A stretch of DNA of 40,624 nt, taken from Pleurocapsales cyanobacterium LEGE 10410. GTDB lineage: Bacteria; Cyanobacteriota; Cyanobacteriia; Cyanobacteriales; Xenococcaceae. Each line of letters starts with the position of its first letter. Position 1 is the stretch's first letter. The position numbers were made by a program, and so were the translations under genes. Location: the NCBI GenBank assembly GCA_015207195.1, contig JADEXJ010000045.1, forward strand, positions 1-40,624, written 5' to 3'. Positions 16,659 to 25,994 of the stretch are shown one piece after another. The notes below the pieces were generated by a model that saw nothing but the letters and a program-made list of their open reading frames with translations, was not told where the DNA came from and searched no databases.

Positions 16659-17570
16659 ATGAATATCACCATTGAAAACAAATACTTGCAAAACACCTAC
16701 AAAAGGTTGGGTTGGTTGGTTGTTTTAGTTCCTACCATCGGAACTTTATTGGGACTCGGATTACTGTTGCAGTTTGGCATCAGTTCGTGGGAAATCTGGC
16801 TGTTAGTCGGGATGTACTTTCTAACCGCCTTGGGACTCGAAGTGGGTTTTCATCGCTACTTTTCCCACCATGCTTTTCAAACTACTACTACAATCCGAAT
16901 TATCTTAGCTATTCTTGGTTCGATGGCTGCTGGTGGCGGTGTCGTCTATTGGGCAGCCCATCATCGCCGTCACCATCAATACGCCGATCGGCCTGGAGAT
17001 GTGCATTCACCATATGTAACAGCAACTAGCGGTATCGGCAATCGCCTGGGAGGACTCTGGCACGCTCACGTCGGCTGGATTTTTCAGGGAGAAATTAGCA
17101 ATTCGATGCTCTTTGCCAAAGACCTGTTGCGCGACCCGATTATTGTCAAAATCAACCAGCTACATCTAGTTTGGGTGGCTTTGGGTCTACTGATACCTGC
17201 CGTTATTGGGGGAATGATTACTGCTACCTGGAGTGGAGTTTGGGGAGGCTTGCTCTGGGGCGGACTCGTCCGCATCTTTTTGGTGCATCATTTTATTTGG
17301 AGTACCAATTCCATCTGTCACGCTTTTGGTAGTCGTCCTTTTGTTACGGGCGATCGCAGTACCAACAACCTCTGGCTGGCTCTCCCCACCCTGGGACAAT
17401 CTTGGCACAACAACCACCACGCTTTTCCCAATTCGGCGATCGTCGGACTGCATTGGTGGCAAATCGATCTTGGAGCCTGGGTAATTCGAGCATTAGAAAC
17501 AATGGGTTTGGTGTGGAATGTCAAGCGTCCCAAACCCACAGCGATCGAGTCAAAGAAAATCAAACAGTAG
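16659..17570 (+). CDS. Membrane fatty-acyl desaturase (second of tandem pair)
   Basis: 303 aa, clearly duplicated from the preceding gene. It has the same three boxes: HRYFSH (65-70), HHRRHH (101-106) and HNNHH (250-254). Long stretches are near-identical to the first copy (GSRPFVTGDRSTNNLWLA, and NSAIVGL with WWQID just after box three). The main differences lie around box two and in the N-terminus, where substrate choice is often set. Two adjacent desaturases could make two double bonds, or one double bond and then a triple bond. The gap to the first copy is 26 nt, so the two are probably one operon. Confidence 0.92.
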   Translation: MNITIENKYLQNTYKRLGWLVVLVPTIGTLLGLGLLLQFGISSWEIWLLVGMYFLTALGLEVGFHRYFSHHAFQTTTTIRIILAILGSMAAGGGVVYWAAHHRRHHQYADRPGDVHSPYVTATSGIGNRLGGLWHAHVGWIFQGEISNSMLFAKDLLRDPIIVKINQLHLVWVALGLLIPAVIGGMITATWSGVWGGLLWGGLVRIFLVHHFIWSTNSICHAFGSRPFVTGDRSTNNLWLALPTLGQSWHNNHHAFPNSAIVGLHWWQIDLGAWVIRALETMGLVWNVKRPKPTAIESKKIKQ

Positions 17571-17705
17571 AGCAGTTTACAGCAGAGCGACCTTCAGACC
17601 ATGGTACATCGAGGGAATTTCTATTTGCTGTTTGGTTAGGTTTCAACAAAGCGAGCTTTTTATCTTTTTCAAGCTATATCAACAAGAATCAAGGAAGTTG
17701 AGAAC

Positions 17706-17987
17706 ATGGAAATTCAGAAATCTTCAATTGCTAATGAGCAATCCGAACTGCCGACAGCAGTAGAAATTCAGGCTTGGATAGTTTCTTATCTAGGTCAATT
17801 GTTAGAAGTCGATCCAGATAGCATCGACACCGCCACTCCTTTTGACCGTTACGGACTCGATTCTTCGGCGGTCATCGGAATGACTGGCGACTTAGAAGAT
17901 TGGTTAAACATAGAACTCGACCCAACTTTGGTCTATGACTACCCGACTATTGAGGCTTTAAGCCAACATCTAGTCGAGGAATTTTAA
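17706..17987 (+). CDS. Free-standing acyl carrier protein
   Basis: 93 aa. The phosphopantetheine attachment site is Ser53 in RYGLDSSAVIGM, in the usual position for a PKS-type carrier domain, followed by the acidic helix GDLEDWLNIELDP and the VYDYPTIEALSQHL ending. Ribosome site AAGGAAG before the ATG. In FAAL-initiated pathways the ligase loads its fatty acid onto such an ACP, where tailoring enzymes then act on the tethered chain. It is flanked by the desaturases and the dimetal enzyme, both plausible partners. Confidence 0.93.
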   Translation: MEIQKSSIANEQSELPTAVEIQAWIVSYLGQLLEVDPDSIDTATPFDRYGLDSSAVIGMTGDLEDWLNIELDPTLVYDYPTIEALSQHLVEEF

Positions 17988-18008
17988 CTAGACAGACGTT
18001 CGCCGTAG

Positions 18009-18026
18009 ATTCACTGCCCAGTGAAT
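18009..18026 (+). repeat. Short perfect inverted repeat between ACP and dimetal-enzyme genes
   Basis: ATTCACTG and CAGTGAAT form an 8-bp stem around CC, about 20 nt after the ACP stop codon. No T-run follows. It may be an RNA-processing or partial attenuation site in the operon. Confidence 0.4.
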
Positions 18027-18061
18027 GTTAGACCGATACTATTATTCAAACCAGGTATATT

Positions 18062-19417
18062 ATGGTAGATACTCTCAACAATTCAGCACTCAAGCCCAAC
18101 TCGGCAACCGTAGAAGCAAAAGGCAAGAGACATTCTAAAATAATCGATATTACTTATCGTAGCAACGTCGATTCAGACTACACCGAAAACATCGAGTCAT
18201 TAGATAAAAGCTTCAAATACAAAGAACACAGTGATTATTATTGGAGTCAGCCAGAACATTCATTGCTTTATGGCACTCCAGTCTACGAAGCTGCTTCGCC
18301 CTCGCAAAAAATCGCCCTCAATCACCTCCATTGGTTTACCAAATACAATTACACTGCCGAAACCGAAACCGAAACTATTACTTTCAATCAAATCACCGCT
18401 AGCGTTTTTCAGGAAATCGGCGGTTACGACACGATTTGCCAAGAGCTAGAGCTAGAAACCGAGCAGGAATATTCTCACGTTCATGCCTTCCGTAAAATGG
18501 GATTAATGACGGCAATGTCCCTAATTGGTAGAAAACCACTACAAAATCTGCAAAAATCCCATTCCTATAAATCGAATTTGGGGCGTAATTCCTGGGTCAC
18601 GGCTCAATACTACGCCCTGCGTTTTTTAGCCAAACATATGCTCAAAAGCAAGCAGGCATATTATTCCCCCTATCTCAACCAGTTAGAAGCAGCAGAAAAG
18701 TTCGTCATCACCACACCCACCAAAGGCATTTTGGGTCGGGGAATTGCCGATTCCTGGCAGGGTTTCTTCACTTTTAATTGGGGTGCGGGTTCGCCGTTTT
18801 TGGCTTGTCAGTACTATACAGCTCGCATGATGGGGAATATCTTACTCAAGGGCATGGAATATCCCCTGGTTAAGTATTACCGTCAGCTGGCAAAACAGGG
18901 AGAATTTATTCCCGCCCCCACCGCAGTTTCCTATTACCACCACCTAGATGAAGCCTATCACACTACTATGTCTAAGGTCTTATCTAGAGATGTCTACAAA
19001 GATTTTCATCAGCCCACGGCATACGAAAAATTTGTGGCTAATATAGCGATCTACATGGTGCAGCAAGCCAGCTTTAGCGGAATGTCTGGGATCTTTCCCC
19101 ATCGCTATTTAAAAGACGATCGCTTTTTAATGCTCTTTATCTATGAAATATTCCAGTCTTCCTTGTTTGGTATGTCCTCTAAAGAAGCACTTCATTGGTT
19201 AGAACAATGTTTTTGTAGGGAACATGAAGGTTTTCATCGAGCAAAGCAAAATCACCAGCATCTACTAAATTCTTTTCGCAGCTTTTTTGACGACCTCGAT
19301 TATCTTTGGCCAATTAATCGCCAGATGAAGCTGATGGCTAAGGGGGGTAACATCGACAGGACAATAACCAACAACATCAAGACTTTCAGGCAATTTTCCC
19401 GACTCGCCGTTGATTAA
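18062..19417 (+). CDS. CylC-like dimetal-carboxylate halogenase/oxygenase
   Basis: 451 aa, soluble, helical. Three ExxH metal-ligand motifs are visible: E136-Y-S-H139, E297-A-Y-H300 and E389-G-F-H392, the pattern expected for an AurF-like dinuclear centre. Size and context match CylC, the enzyme that chlorinates an unactivated carbon of an ACP-bound fatty acid in cylindrocyclophane assembly and has relatives in several cyanobacterial FAAL/ACP pathways. It directly follows the ACP and precedes the PKS genes, as in those pathways. Recognition rests on motif pattern and neighbours; I cannot distinguish halogenation from hydroxylation, and substrate position is unknown. Confidence 0.8.
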   Translation: MVDTLNNSALKPNSATVEAKGKRHSKIIDITYRSNVDSDYTENIESLDKSFKYKEHSDYYWSQPEHSLLYGTPVYEAASPSQKIALNHLHWFTKYNYTAETETETITFNQITASVFQEIGGYDTICQELELETEQEYSHVHAFRKMGLMTAMSLIGRKPLQNLQKSHSYKSNLGRNSWVTAQYYALRFLAKHMLKSKQAYYSPYLNQLEAAEKFVITTPTKGILGRGIADSWQGFFTFNWGAGSPFLACQYYTARMMGNILLKGMEYPLVKYYRQLAKQGEFIPAPTAVSYYHHLDEAYHTTMSKVLSRDVYKDFHQPTAYEKFVANIAIYMVQQASFSGMSGIFPHRYLKDDRFLMLFIYEIFQSSLFGMSSKEALHWLEQCFCREHEGFHRAKQNHQHLLNSFRSFFDDLDYLWPINRQMKLMAKGGNIDRTITNNIKTFRQFSRLAVD

Positions 19418-19481
19418 CAGCAACCCCAAGCAATGACAGAGCAAAGATTTTCTCACAGTACATTCAATAAGTAGGTTTGGT

Positions 19482-22400
19482 ATGGAACCCATCGCAATTA
19501 TCGGCATTGGCTGTCGTTTTCCCCACACTCAGAATCCAGAAGAATTTTGGCATTTATTACGTAATGGCGTAGATGCTATCAGTGAGGTTCCCCCTCAAAG
19601 ATGGAGCATTGAGGCTTTATACGATCCGCAGCCAGGCATTACGGGAAAAATGAGTACTAAGTGGGGAGGATTTTTAGAGCAGGTAGACCTGTTTGAGCCA
19701 AGCTTTTTTGAAATCTCGCCTCGCGAGGCAGAGCAGATGGATCCCCAGCAACGACTGCTGTTAGAAGTAGCCTGGGAAGCTCTAGAAAACGCTGGTATTG
19801 TGCGGGGCGATTTAGCTGGCAGTCAGACGGGGGTATTTGTTGGTCTGAGCAACATCGATTATCATCGGATGCTTTACCAAGAACACGATCTCCTTAGTCC
19901 TTATAGTGGGATCGGTACTGGTCCGAGCATTGCTTCTAATCGCCTCTCCTACCTGCTCGATCTGCGCGGACCGAGTATTACCATTGATACTGCTTGTTCT
20001 TCGTCTCTGGTAGCCATACACCTAGCGAGCCAGAGTTTGCAACGCCAAGAATCAAATCTTTGTTTGGTGGGAGGAGTAAACTTAATGCTTTCCCCAGAGC
20101 CAACGATTACTTTCTCCCAGGCGCGAATGATGGCTGCCGATGGTCGCTGTAAAACCTTCGACGCTGCTGCTGATGGCTATGTTCGGGGTGAGGGGTGTGG
20201 AGTAATCGTCCTCAAACGTCTCTCAGATGCCCTCAGGGATCGGGATCATATTCAGGCAATTATTCGGGGGTCAGCAGTCAATCAAGACGGCACGAGCAAC
20301 GGTATCACAGCCCCCAATGGTCCATCCCAGCAGTCGGTAATCCGCCAGGCTTTGGCAAACGCCGAGTTAGACCCTCAGCAAATTAGCTACATTGAAGCCC
20401 ACGGCACTGGCACTTCTTTGGGCGATCCGATTGAAATTAAATCTCTCAAAGCCGTGTTTGGCAAAAACCGCGAACCAGACCGCCCCTGTAACATTGGCTC
20501 AGTCAAAACCAATATCGGTCATTTGGAAGGGGCTGCGGGAATAGCAGGTCTGATTAAGGTAGTTCTACAGCTAAAACATCGACAGCTTGCGCCCCACCTA
20601 CATTTAAAGCAACTCAATCCTTATATTTCCTTACAAGAAGTACCTATAGATATACCTACCGAACTTCAATCTTGGTCGAGTGATACTACCCGCTGCGCTG
20701 GAATCAGTGCTTTTAGCTTTGGCGGAACTAATGCCCATGTAATCTTAGAAGAAGCCCCCCTGCCCATACCCAAAACTTCGGAAATCGAGCGTCCGCTCCA
20801 GGTCTTGACTCTTTCGGCAAAAAGCGAAACTGCTTTAGTTGAACTAAGCCAACGGTATCGTGATTTCTTATCAACTCATCCAGAAGCATCACTAGCGGAC
20901 ATCTGTTTTACTGCCAACACGGGTAGAGAACATTTTAACTATCGTCTTGGTGTCGTCACCGAATCGAGAGAGCAATTAGAAGAACAGCTCACCGCTTTTG
21001 GTCGGGGAATAGAAGCACCCCAGCTAGTCACGGGACAGGTTCGCCGACGCAAACCACCCAAGGTTGCTTTTTTGTTTACGGGACAGGGTTCGCAATACGT
21101 CGGGATGGCAAGACAGCTATATCAAACCGCCCCTTGCTTCCGACAGACCCTCGATTGCTGTCAGGCACTCCTGAGTTCGGAACTAGAGCGACCGTTGCTC
21201 GAAGTTCTCTATCCTAATGCTGGGGATGATTCCCCATTAGAGCAAACTGCCTATACCCAACCCGTCCTGTTTGCCCTCGAATACGCCCTGGCTCGACTCT
21301 GGATGTCCTGGGGAGTTTATCCCACGGCGGTGATGGGTCATAGTTTAGGAGAATACGTTGCTGCGACGATTGCTGGGGTGTTTAGTCTCGAATCTGCTCT
21401 CAAGCTAGTGACTGCCAGGGCGCGGATGATGCAGGCTCTCCCCGCTGACGGGGCGATGTATGCGGTGATAGCGGAACTCGATACCGTGACTGAGGCGATC
21501 CAACCTTATTCTGATTCAGTGGCGATCGCTGCGGTGAACGGTCCACAAAATATCGTGATTTCTGGCAAGCGAGATGCGGTGGCGACGATTATCGCCGAGC
21601 TAACTACCCGTGGGTTCAAAAGCCAACAGCTACAGGTGTCCCATGCTTTTCATTCTCCCTCAATGCAGCCGATGCTGGCAGAATTTGAGAACCTGACTCG
21701 TGAGATCACCTATTCCCTGCCTAAAATCAAGCTGATTTCTAACTTAACTGGAGCAGAAGCTACCGCAGAAATTGCTACTCCCGAATACTGGTGTCGTCAT
21801 ATTCTCCAGCCCGTTAATTTTACGGCTAGTATGGCAACTTTAGCCCGTCAGAAATATCGCATCTTTGTCGAGATTGGGGCGAAGCCAACCTTGCTGTCTC
21901 TGGGTCGTCGTTGTCTGGGTAGCGATCGCGCTAAACCTCTACACTGGTTACCCAGTCTACGTCCCCAACGCTCCGATTGGCAGCAGCTGTTAACCAGTTT
22001 GGCGCAGCTCTACACTGAAGGAGTCCCCGTGGACTGGGCTGGTTTTGATCGCGACTATCCCCGCAGACGCATCTCCTTGCCGACTTATCCTTTCCAGCGT
22101 CAACCTTACTGGTTTAAAACCGTTGATTGCGACCATTCCGAAACTACCTCTAGCTCGTGGCGATCGCCCAGCAACCAGACCCCAGATCAAGTTCATCCTC
22201 TCCTCGGTCAACGGCTGCCTTCGGCACTCAAAGAAATTCAGTTTGTGACCCAAATCAGTCGAGATACCCCTGGTTTTCTCCAAGATCATCAGATCTATCA
22301 GACGGCGATCGTTCCCGCCACAGCCTACTTAGAAATGGCTCTAGCAGCGGGGAAAACGGTGTTTCAAACCGATAATTTGGTTTTAGAAGAGGTGGTCATT

Positions 22401-25400
22401 CAACAGGCTCTACCTCTGGCAGAAGGGCGGGATCAAACTGTCCAGTTGATTTTGTCCCCAGAAGAGACAGCCTATTCTTTTCAAGTCTTTAGCCTCGATC
22501 CCGAATCAGCAAACCCTGAATCCTGGATCGCTCATGCTTCGGGAAAAGTTTCAGTTGGGGAGGATGGCGACACTCCTCAAGCCGATCTAGCTACGATTCA
22601 GGCTGAATATATCGAACCAGTATCAATAAAAAAATACTATCAACAGTTCCAATCGCGGGGCATGGAGTATGGTTCTAGTTTTCAAGCAATTACTCAGTTG
22701 TGGCAGCAGCCGAGTGATACTGCCCTCGGTCAAATTCAGCTGCCCGCAAATTTGGCATCAGAATCGGAAAAATATCAGCTACACCCCGTCCTCCTCGATG
22801 CCAGCTTTCAGGTACTAGGTGCTGTTTTCCCAGACGAGGAGTCCCCCGACGCTTACCTACCGATGAAAGTCAATCGCCTGAAGCTTTACCGTCGTCCTAG
22901 TTCTCGTCTTTGGAGTCAAGTACAGCTCCAACCAGGTAAAAACAATAAAAGTCTCAGTGCCGATTTGTGCCTGCTGGATGAAACGGGAATTGTGGCTCAT
23001 GTCGAAGGCTTATTTTTAAGGCGGGTGAGTAAAAATGCCCTACAGCGAGTGCTTCAGCCCCAGGCGAAGGAAGATTCCGAGGACTTGCTCTACAAAGTTG
23101 CTTGGCAACCACAAGCTCGTTCTTCGTCAGCAGTACCAACAGAATCAGGTAGCTGGCTATTATTGGTCGATGATTCAGAAATTGGGACAGCACTCTGCCA
23201 ACGATTTGAAGCCGAGGGCGATCGCTGTATTATAGTTAATCCTGGTAATCAATATCAAAAAGCTGATAATAAATATCAAATAAATCCCCTCCAAGCAGCA
23301 GATTTTAAACTACTGCTGCAAGAAACCTCACCGATTAAAGGAATAGTTCACCTTTGGAGTTTGAGCGACAAATCGTCCGAACTCTCCCTCGAAGCCCTAC
23401 AGGAGGCGCAAATAGCTGGCTGTGGCAGTGTCTTGCATTTGGTACAGGCGATCGCCCAAGCTAAATTAACCCAGTTGCCTCGTCTCTGGCTGGTAACTGC
23501 TGGCTCCCAGGCGATCGCCCCAGGGGAACAGCTTCAGCTCCAACAGGCTCCCCTCTGGGGGTTGGGTCAGACAATTGCCTTAGAACATCCCGACTTCCAC
23601 TGCACCTGTCTCGACTTAGATCCTAATGAACCAAGGAATGATTCTAGCTTATTTGAAGAGCTATATTTCCCCGAAGCGGAACAGCAAATTGCTTACCGTC
23701 GGGGGATGCGTCATGTTGCCCGATTAGCCAAATGTCAGCCAGAGGGAGTTTTAGAAAACGGACAGCAGCCCGAAGCTTTCCAAGTCAAGACTACGCGATC
23801 GGGAATTTTGGACAACTTGACCTTTCAGCCCCTCAAACGCCGTCAGCCCAAATCAGGAGAAGTAGAAATTCAGGTTCGTGCTGCGGGACTAAACTTTAGG
23901 GACGTACTCAATGCCTTGGGAATGCTCGAAGAATACGCTGCCGAATTGGGCATAGATTCTGCCACCGAGATCCCTTTTGGCGGAGAATGTGCGGGAGTAG
24001 TTACCGCCATCGGCGAGGGGGTCAGCCACCTCAAAGTTGGGGATGAAATAATTGCAGCTCTGGCGATCGGCAGCCTAAGTAGCTTTGTCACTGTTAGAGC
24101 CGACTTTGTGATTGCCAAACCCCAGGATTTAAGCTTTGAAGCTGCTGCGACGATCTCTACTACCTTTCTAACTGCCTACTATGGACTACAGTATCGGGCG
24201 CAAATCAAGTCTGGCGATCGCGTATTGATTCATTCTGCTGCGGGGGGTGTGGGACAGGCAGCAGTTCAATTGGCACAGCAGGCAGGAGCGGAAGTGTTTG
24301 CTACAGCCAGCACGGGCAAATGGGACTGGCTGAGGTCTATGGGCGTAGAACACGTAATGAACTCCCGTACCTTGGATTTTGCCCAGGAAGTCAAGAACAC
24401 GACTCAAGGACAGGGGGTAGACATCGTACTCAACAGTTTGAACGGAGAATTTATCCCTAAAAGCATCGATACTCTAGGCGAGGGTGGGCGATTTGTCGAA
24501 ATCGGTAAAATTGGCGTATGGTCGGCAAGCCAAGTGGCAGCCAAAAGAGCGGATATTTCCTACTTCCCCTTCGACTTATTGGAGGTGGCAGAACAGAATC
24601 CTGGTCTAATCGCCCAAATGCTTAGAGAACTGATGCAGCAGTTCCGTCAGGGAATATTGCAGCCTCTACCCCACAAAATATTTCCGATTGCTCAGGTGGT
24701 AAATGCCTTCCGCTATATGGCAGGAGCCAAACATATTGGTAAGGTCGTCGTTTCCCTGCCTGCTGCTACCGAGCGGGAGTTATCAATACAACCCCAAAGT
24801 AGCTATCTAATTACGGGGGGGTTGGGGGCTTTAGGATTAAAAGTAGCTCGCTGGCTGGTAGAACAGGGAGCCAGACATCTAGTACTTACTGGACGGCGCG
24901 ATCCTTCGACCCCTGCCCAAAAAACCCTCAAAGAATTAGAGCAGTCTGGAGCAAAAATTCTCACCGTCAAGGCGGATGTTGCCCAAACCGCAGATGTAGC
25001 TAAATTGATCGAGCGCTCTCTGGCTTGGAATTCCTCCCTCAAAGGAATTATTCATGCTGCGGGGGTACTCGATGATGGAGTGTTGCAGCAGCTAAACTGG
25101 CAGCAGTTTACTAAAGTCATGGCTCCCAAAGTAGCGGGGGCTTGGAATCTCCATACCGCAACTCAAGAGTTACCCCTCGACTTTTTTGTTTGCTTCTCTT
25201 CGATTGCCTCTTTGATGGGTTCTCCTGGTCAGGGTAATTATGGAGCTGCTAACGCCTTTCTCGATGCCCTCAGCCATTACCGTCAAGCTAGGGGATTAGC
25301 TGGTTTGAGCATCAATTGGGGACCTTGGGCAGATATCGGAATGGCAGCAAACACCCAAAGCGATCGCTCTGGTTGGGCGACTCAAGGAATTAAACCCATC

Positions 25401-25994
25401 GTTCCCGACCGTGGTTTGCAGCTTCTGGGACAGCTGTTGACCAAAGATTTACCGCGAGTGGGGGTAATGTCTATTGACTGGTCAAAATTCCTGGAGCAAT
25501 TACCCGCTGAAGCCAGATCGCCTTTTTTGGAAAATTTTTACGGAGCAAGGGAGTTGGATTCAACACCAGAACCCGAATTTCTCCAGCAACTAGAGGCAGT
25601 TCCCCTTGCCGAACGTTGGCTGCTGTTGAGAGAATACATTCGCTCGCAGTTAGCTAAAGTCCTGGGCTTAAATTCCCCCGAACAGATCGATCTCCAGCTG
25701 GGTTTTGCCGAATTGGGCATGGATTCCTTGATGGCTGTGGAGTTAAGAAATCACCTCCAAGATAATTTAGGTTGCTCGATTCCTTCAACTCTGGCATTTG
25801 ACTATCCCACGGTAGAAGCACTGGTAGACTACATCGCCCAACTGCTCTCGATCGCTCCTGCTGACAACCTAAATGAGGAAACACCTACTGTAGCCGACCC
25901 AACACCAGCCAGCGATCTAGAAGAACTATCCCAAGCAGAAATTGCCGACCTACTTGCCCGAGAATTAACCGCTATTCAGGAGGAACAAGTTTGA
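19482..25994 (+). CDS. Fully reducing type I PKS: KS-AT-DH-ER-KR-ACP
   Basis: 2170 aa. KS about 3-425 with C172 (DTACSSS), H307 (EAHGTGT) and H347 (NIGHLEG). AT about 520-840 with S621 in GHSLGEY and HAFH, which predicts malonyl-CoA. DH about 895-1165 with H936 and D1106 (HPVLLDAS), although the Gly of HxxxGxxxxP is Gln. Structural half-KR about 1230-1430. ER about 1441-1752 with HSAAGGVGQAAVQ. KR about 1772-1945 with TGGLGALG, Y1920, and LDD in HAAGVLDDG, the mark of a B-type ketoreductase. ACP with S2082. No methyltransferase domain. It would add one fully reduced two-carbon unit to the chain arriving from the ACP. Its stop codon overlaps the next start by one base. Confidence 0.96.
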   Translation: MEPIAIIGIGCRFPHTQNPEEFWHLLRNGVDAISEVPPQRWSIEALYDPQPGITGKMSTKWGGFLEQVDLFEPSFFEISPREAEQMDPQQRLLLEVAWEALENAGIVRGDLAGSQTGVFVGLSNIDYHRMLYQEHDLLSPYSGIGTGPSIASNRLSYLLDLRGPSITIDTACSSSLVAIHLASQSLQRQESNLCLVGGVNLMLSPEPTITFSQARMMAADGRCKTFDAAADGYVRGEGCGVIVLKRLSDALRDRDHIQAIIRGSAVNQDGTSNGITAPNGPSQQSVIRQALANAELDPQQISYIEAHGTGTSLGDPIEIKSLKAVFGKNREPDRPCNIGSVKTNIGHLEGAAGIAGLIKVVLQLKHRQLAPHLHLKQLNPYISLQEVPIDIPTELQSWSSDTTRCAGISAFSFGGTNAHVILEEAPLPIPKTSEIERPLQVLTLSAKSETALVELSQRYRDFLSTHPEASLADICFTANTGREHFNYRLGVVTESREQLEEQLTAFGRGIEAPQLVTGQVRRRKPPKVAFLFTGQGSQYVGMARQLYQTAPCFRQTLDCCQALLSSELERPLLEVLYPNAGDDSPLEQTAYTQPVLFALEYALARLWMSWGVYPTAVMGHSLGEYVAATIAGVFSLESALKLVTARARMMQALPADGAMYAVIAELDTVTEAIQPYSDSVAIAAVNGPQNIVISGKRDAVATIIAELTTRGFKSQQLQVSHAFHSPSMQPMLAEFENLTREITYSLPKIKLISNLTGAEATAEIATPEYWCRHILQPVNFTASMATLARQKYRIFVEIGAKPTLLSLGRRCLGSDRAKPLHWLPSLRPQRSDWQQLLTSLAQLYTEGVPVDWAGFDRDYPRRRISLPTYPFQRQPYWFKTVDCDHSETTSSSWRSPSNQTPDQVHPLLGQRLPSALKEIQFVTQISRDTPGFLQDHQIYQTAIVPATAYLEMALAAGKTVFQTDNLVLEEVVIQQALPLAEGRDQTVQLILSPEETAYSFQVFSLDPESANPESWIAHASGKVSVGEDGDTPQADLATIQAEYIEPVSIKKYYQQFQSRGMEYGSSFQAITQLWQQPSDTALGQIQLPANLASESEKYQLHPVLLDASFQVLGAVFPDEESPDAYLPMKVNRLKLYRRPSSRLWSQVQLQPGKNNKSLSADLCLLDETGIVAHVEGLFLRRVSKNALQRVLQPQAKEDSEDLLYKVAWQPQARSSSAVPTESGSWLLLVDDSEIGTALCQRFEAEGDRCIIVNPGNQYQKADNKYQINPLQAADFKLLLQETSPIKGIVHLWSLSDKSSELSLEALQEAQIAGCGSVLHLVQAIAQAKLTQLPRLWLVTAGSQAIAPGEQLQLQQAPLWGLGQTIALEHPDFHCTCLDLDPNEPRNDSSLFEELYFPEAEQQIAYRRGMRHVARLAKCQPEGVLENGQQPEAFQVKTTRSGILDNLTFQPLKRRQPKSGEVEIQVRAAGLNFRDVLNALGMLEEYAAELGIDSATEIPFGGECAGVVTAIGEGVSHLKVGDEIIAALAIGSLSSFVTVRADFVIAKPQDLSFEAAATISTTFLTAYYGLQYRAQIKSGDRVLIHSAAGGVGQAAVQLAQQAGAEVFATASTGKWDWLRSMGVEHVMNSRTLDFAQEVKNTTQGQGVDIVLNSLNGEFIPKSIDTLGEGGRFVEIGKIGVWSASQVAAKRADISYFPFDLLEVAEQNPGLIAQMLRELMQQFRQGILQPLPHKIFPIAQVVNAFRYMAGAKHIGKVVVSLPAATERELSIQPQSSYLITGGLGALGLKVARWLVEQGARHLVLTGRRDPSTPAQKTLKELEQSGAKILTVKADVAQTADVAKLIERSLAWNSSLKGIIHAAGVLDDGVLQQLNWQQFTKVMAPKVAGAWNLHTATQELPLDFFVCFSSIASLMGSPGQGNYGAANAFLDALSHYRQARGLAGLSINWGPWADIGMAANTQSDRSGWATQGIKPIVPDRGLQLLGQLLTKDLPRVGVMSIDWSKFLEQLPAEARSPFLENFYGARELDSTPEPEFLQQLEAVPLAERWLLLREYIRSQLAKVLGLNSPEQIDLQLGFAELGMDSLMAVELRNHLQDNLGCSIPSTLAFDYPTVEALVDYIAQLLSIAPADNLNEETPTVADPTPASDLEELSQAEIADLLARELTAIQEEQV

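Noticed and set aside
17571-17705. Possible extra gene between second desaturase and ACP
   Set aside because: Frames crossing this gap overlap the desaturase in the wrong phase and have no ribosome site or recognisable features.
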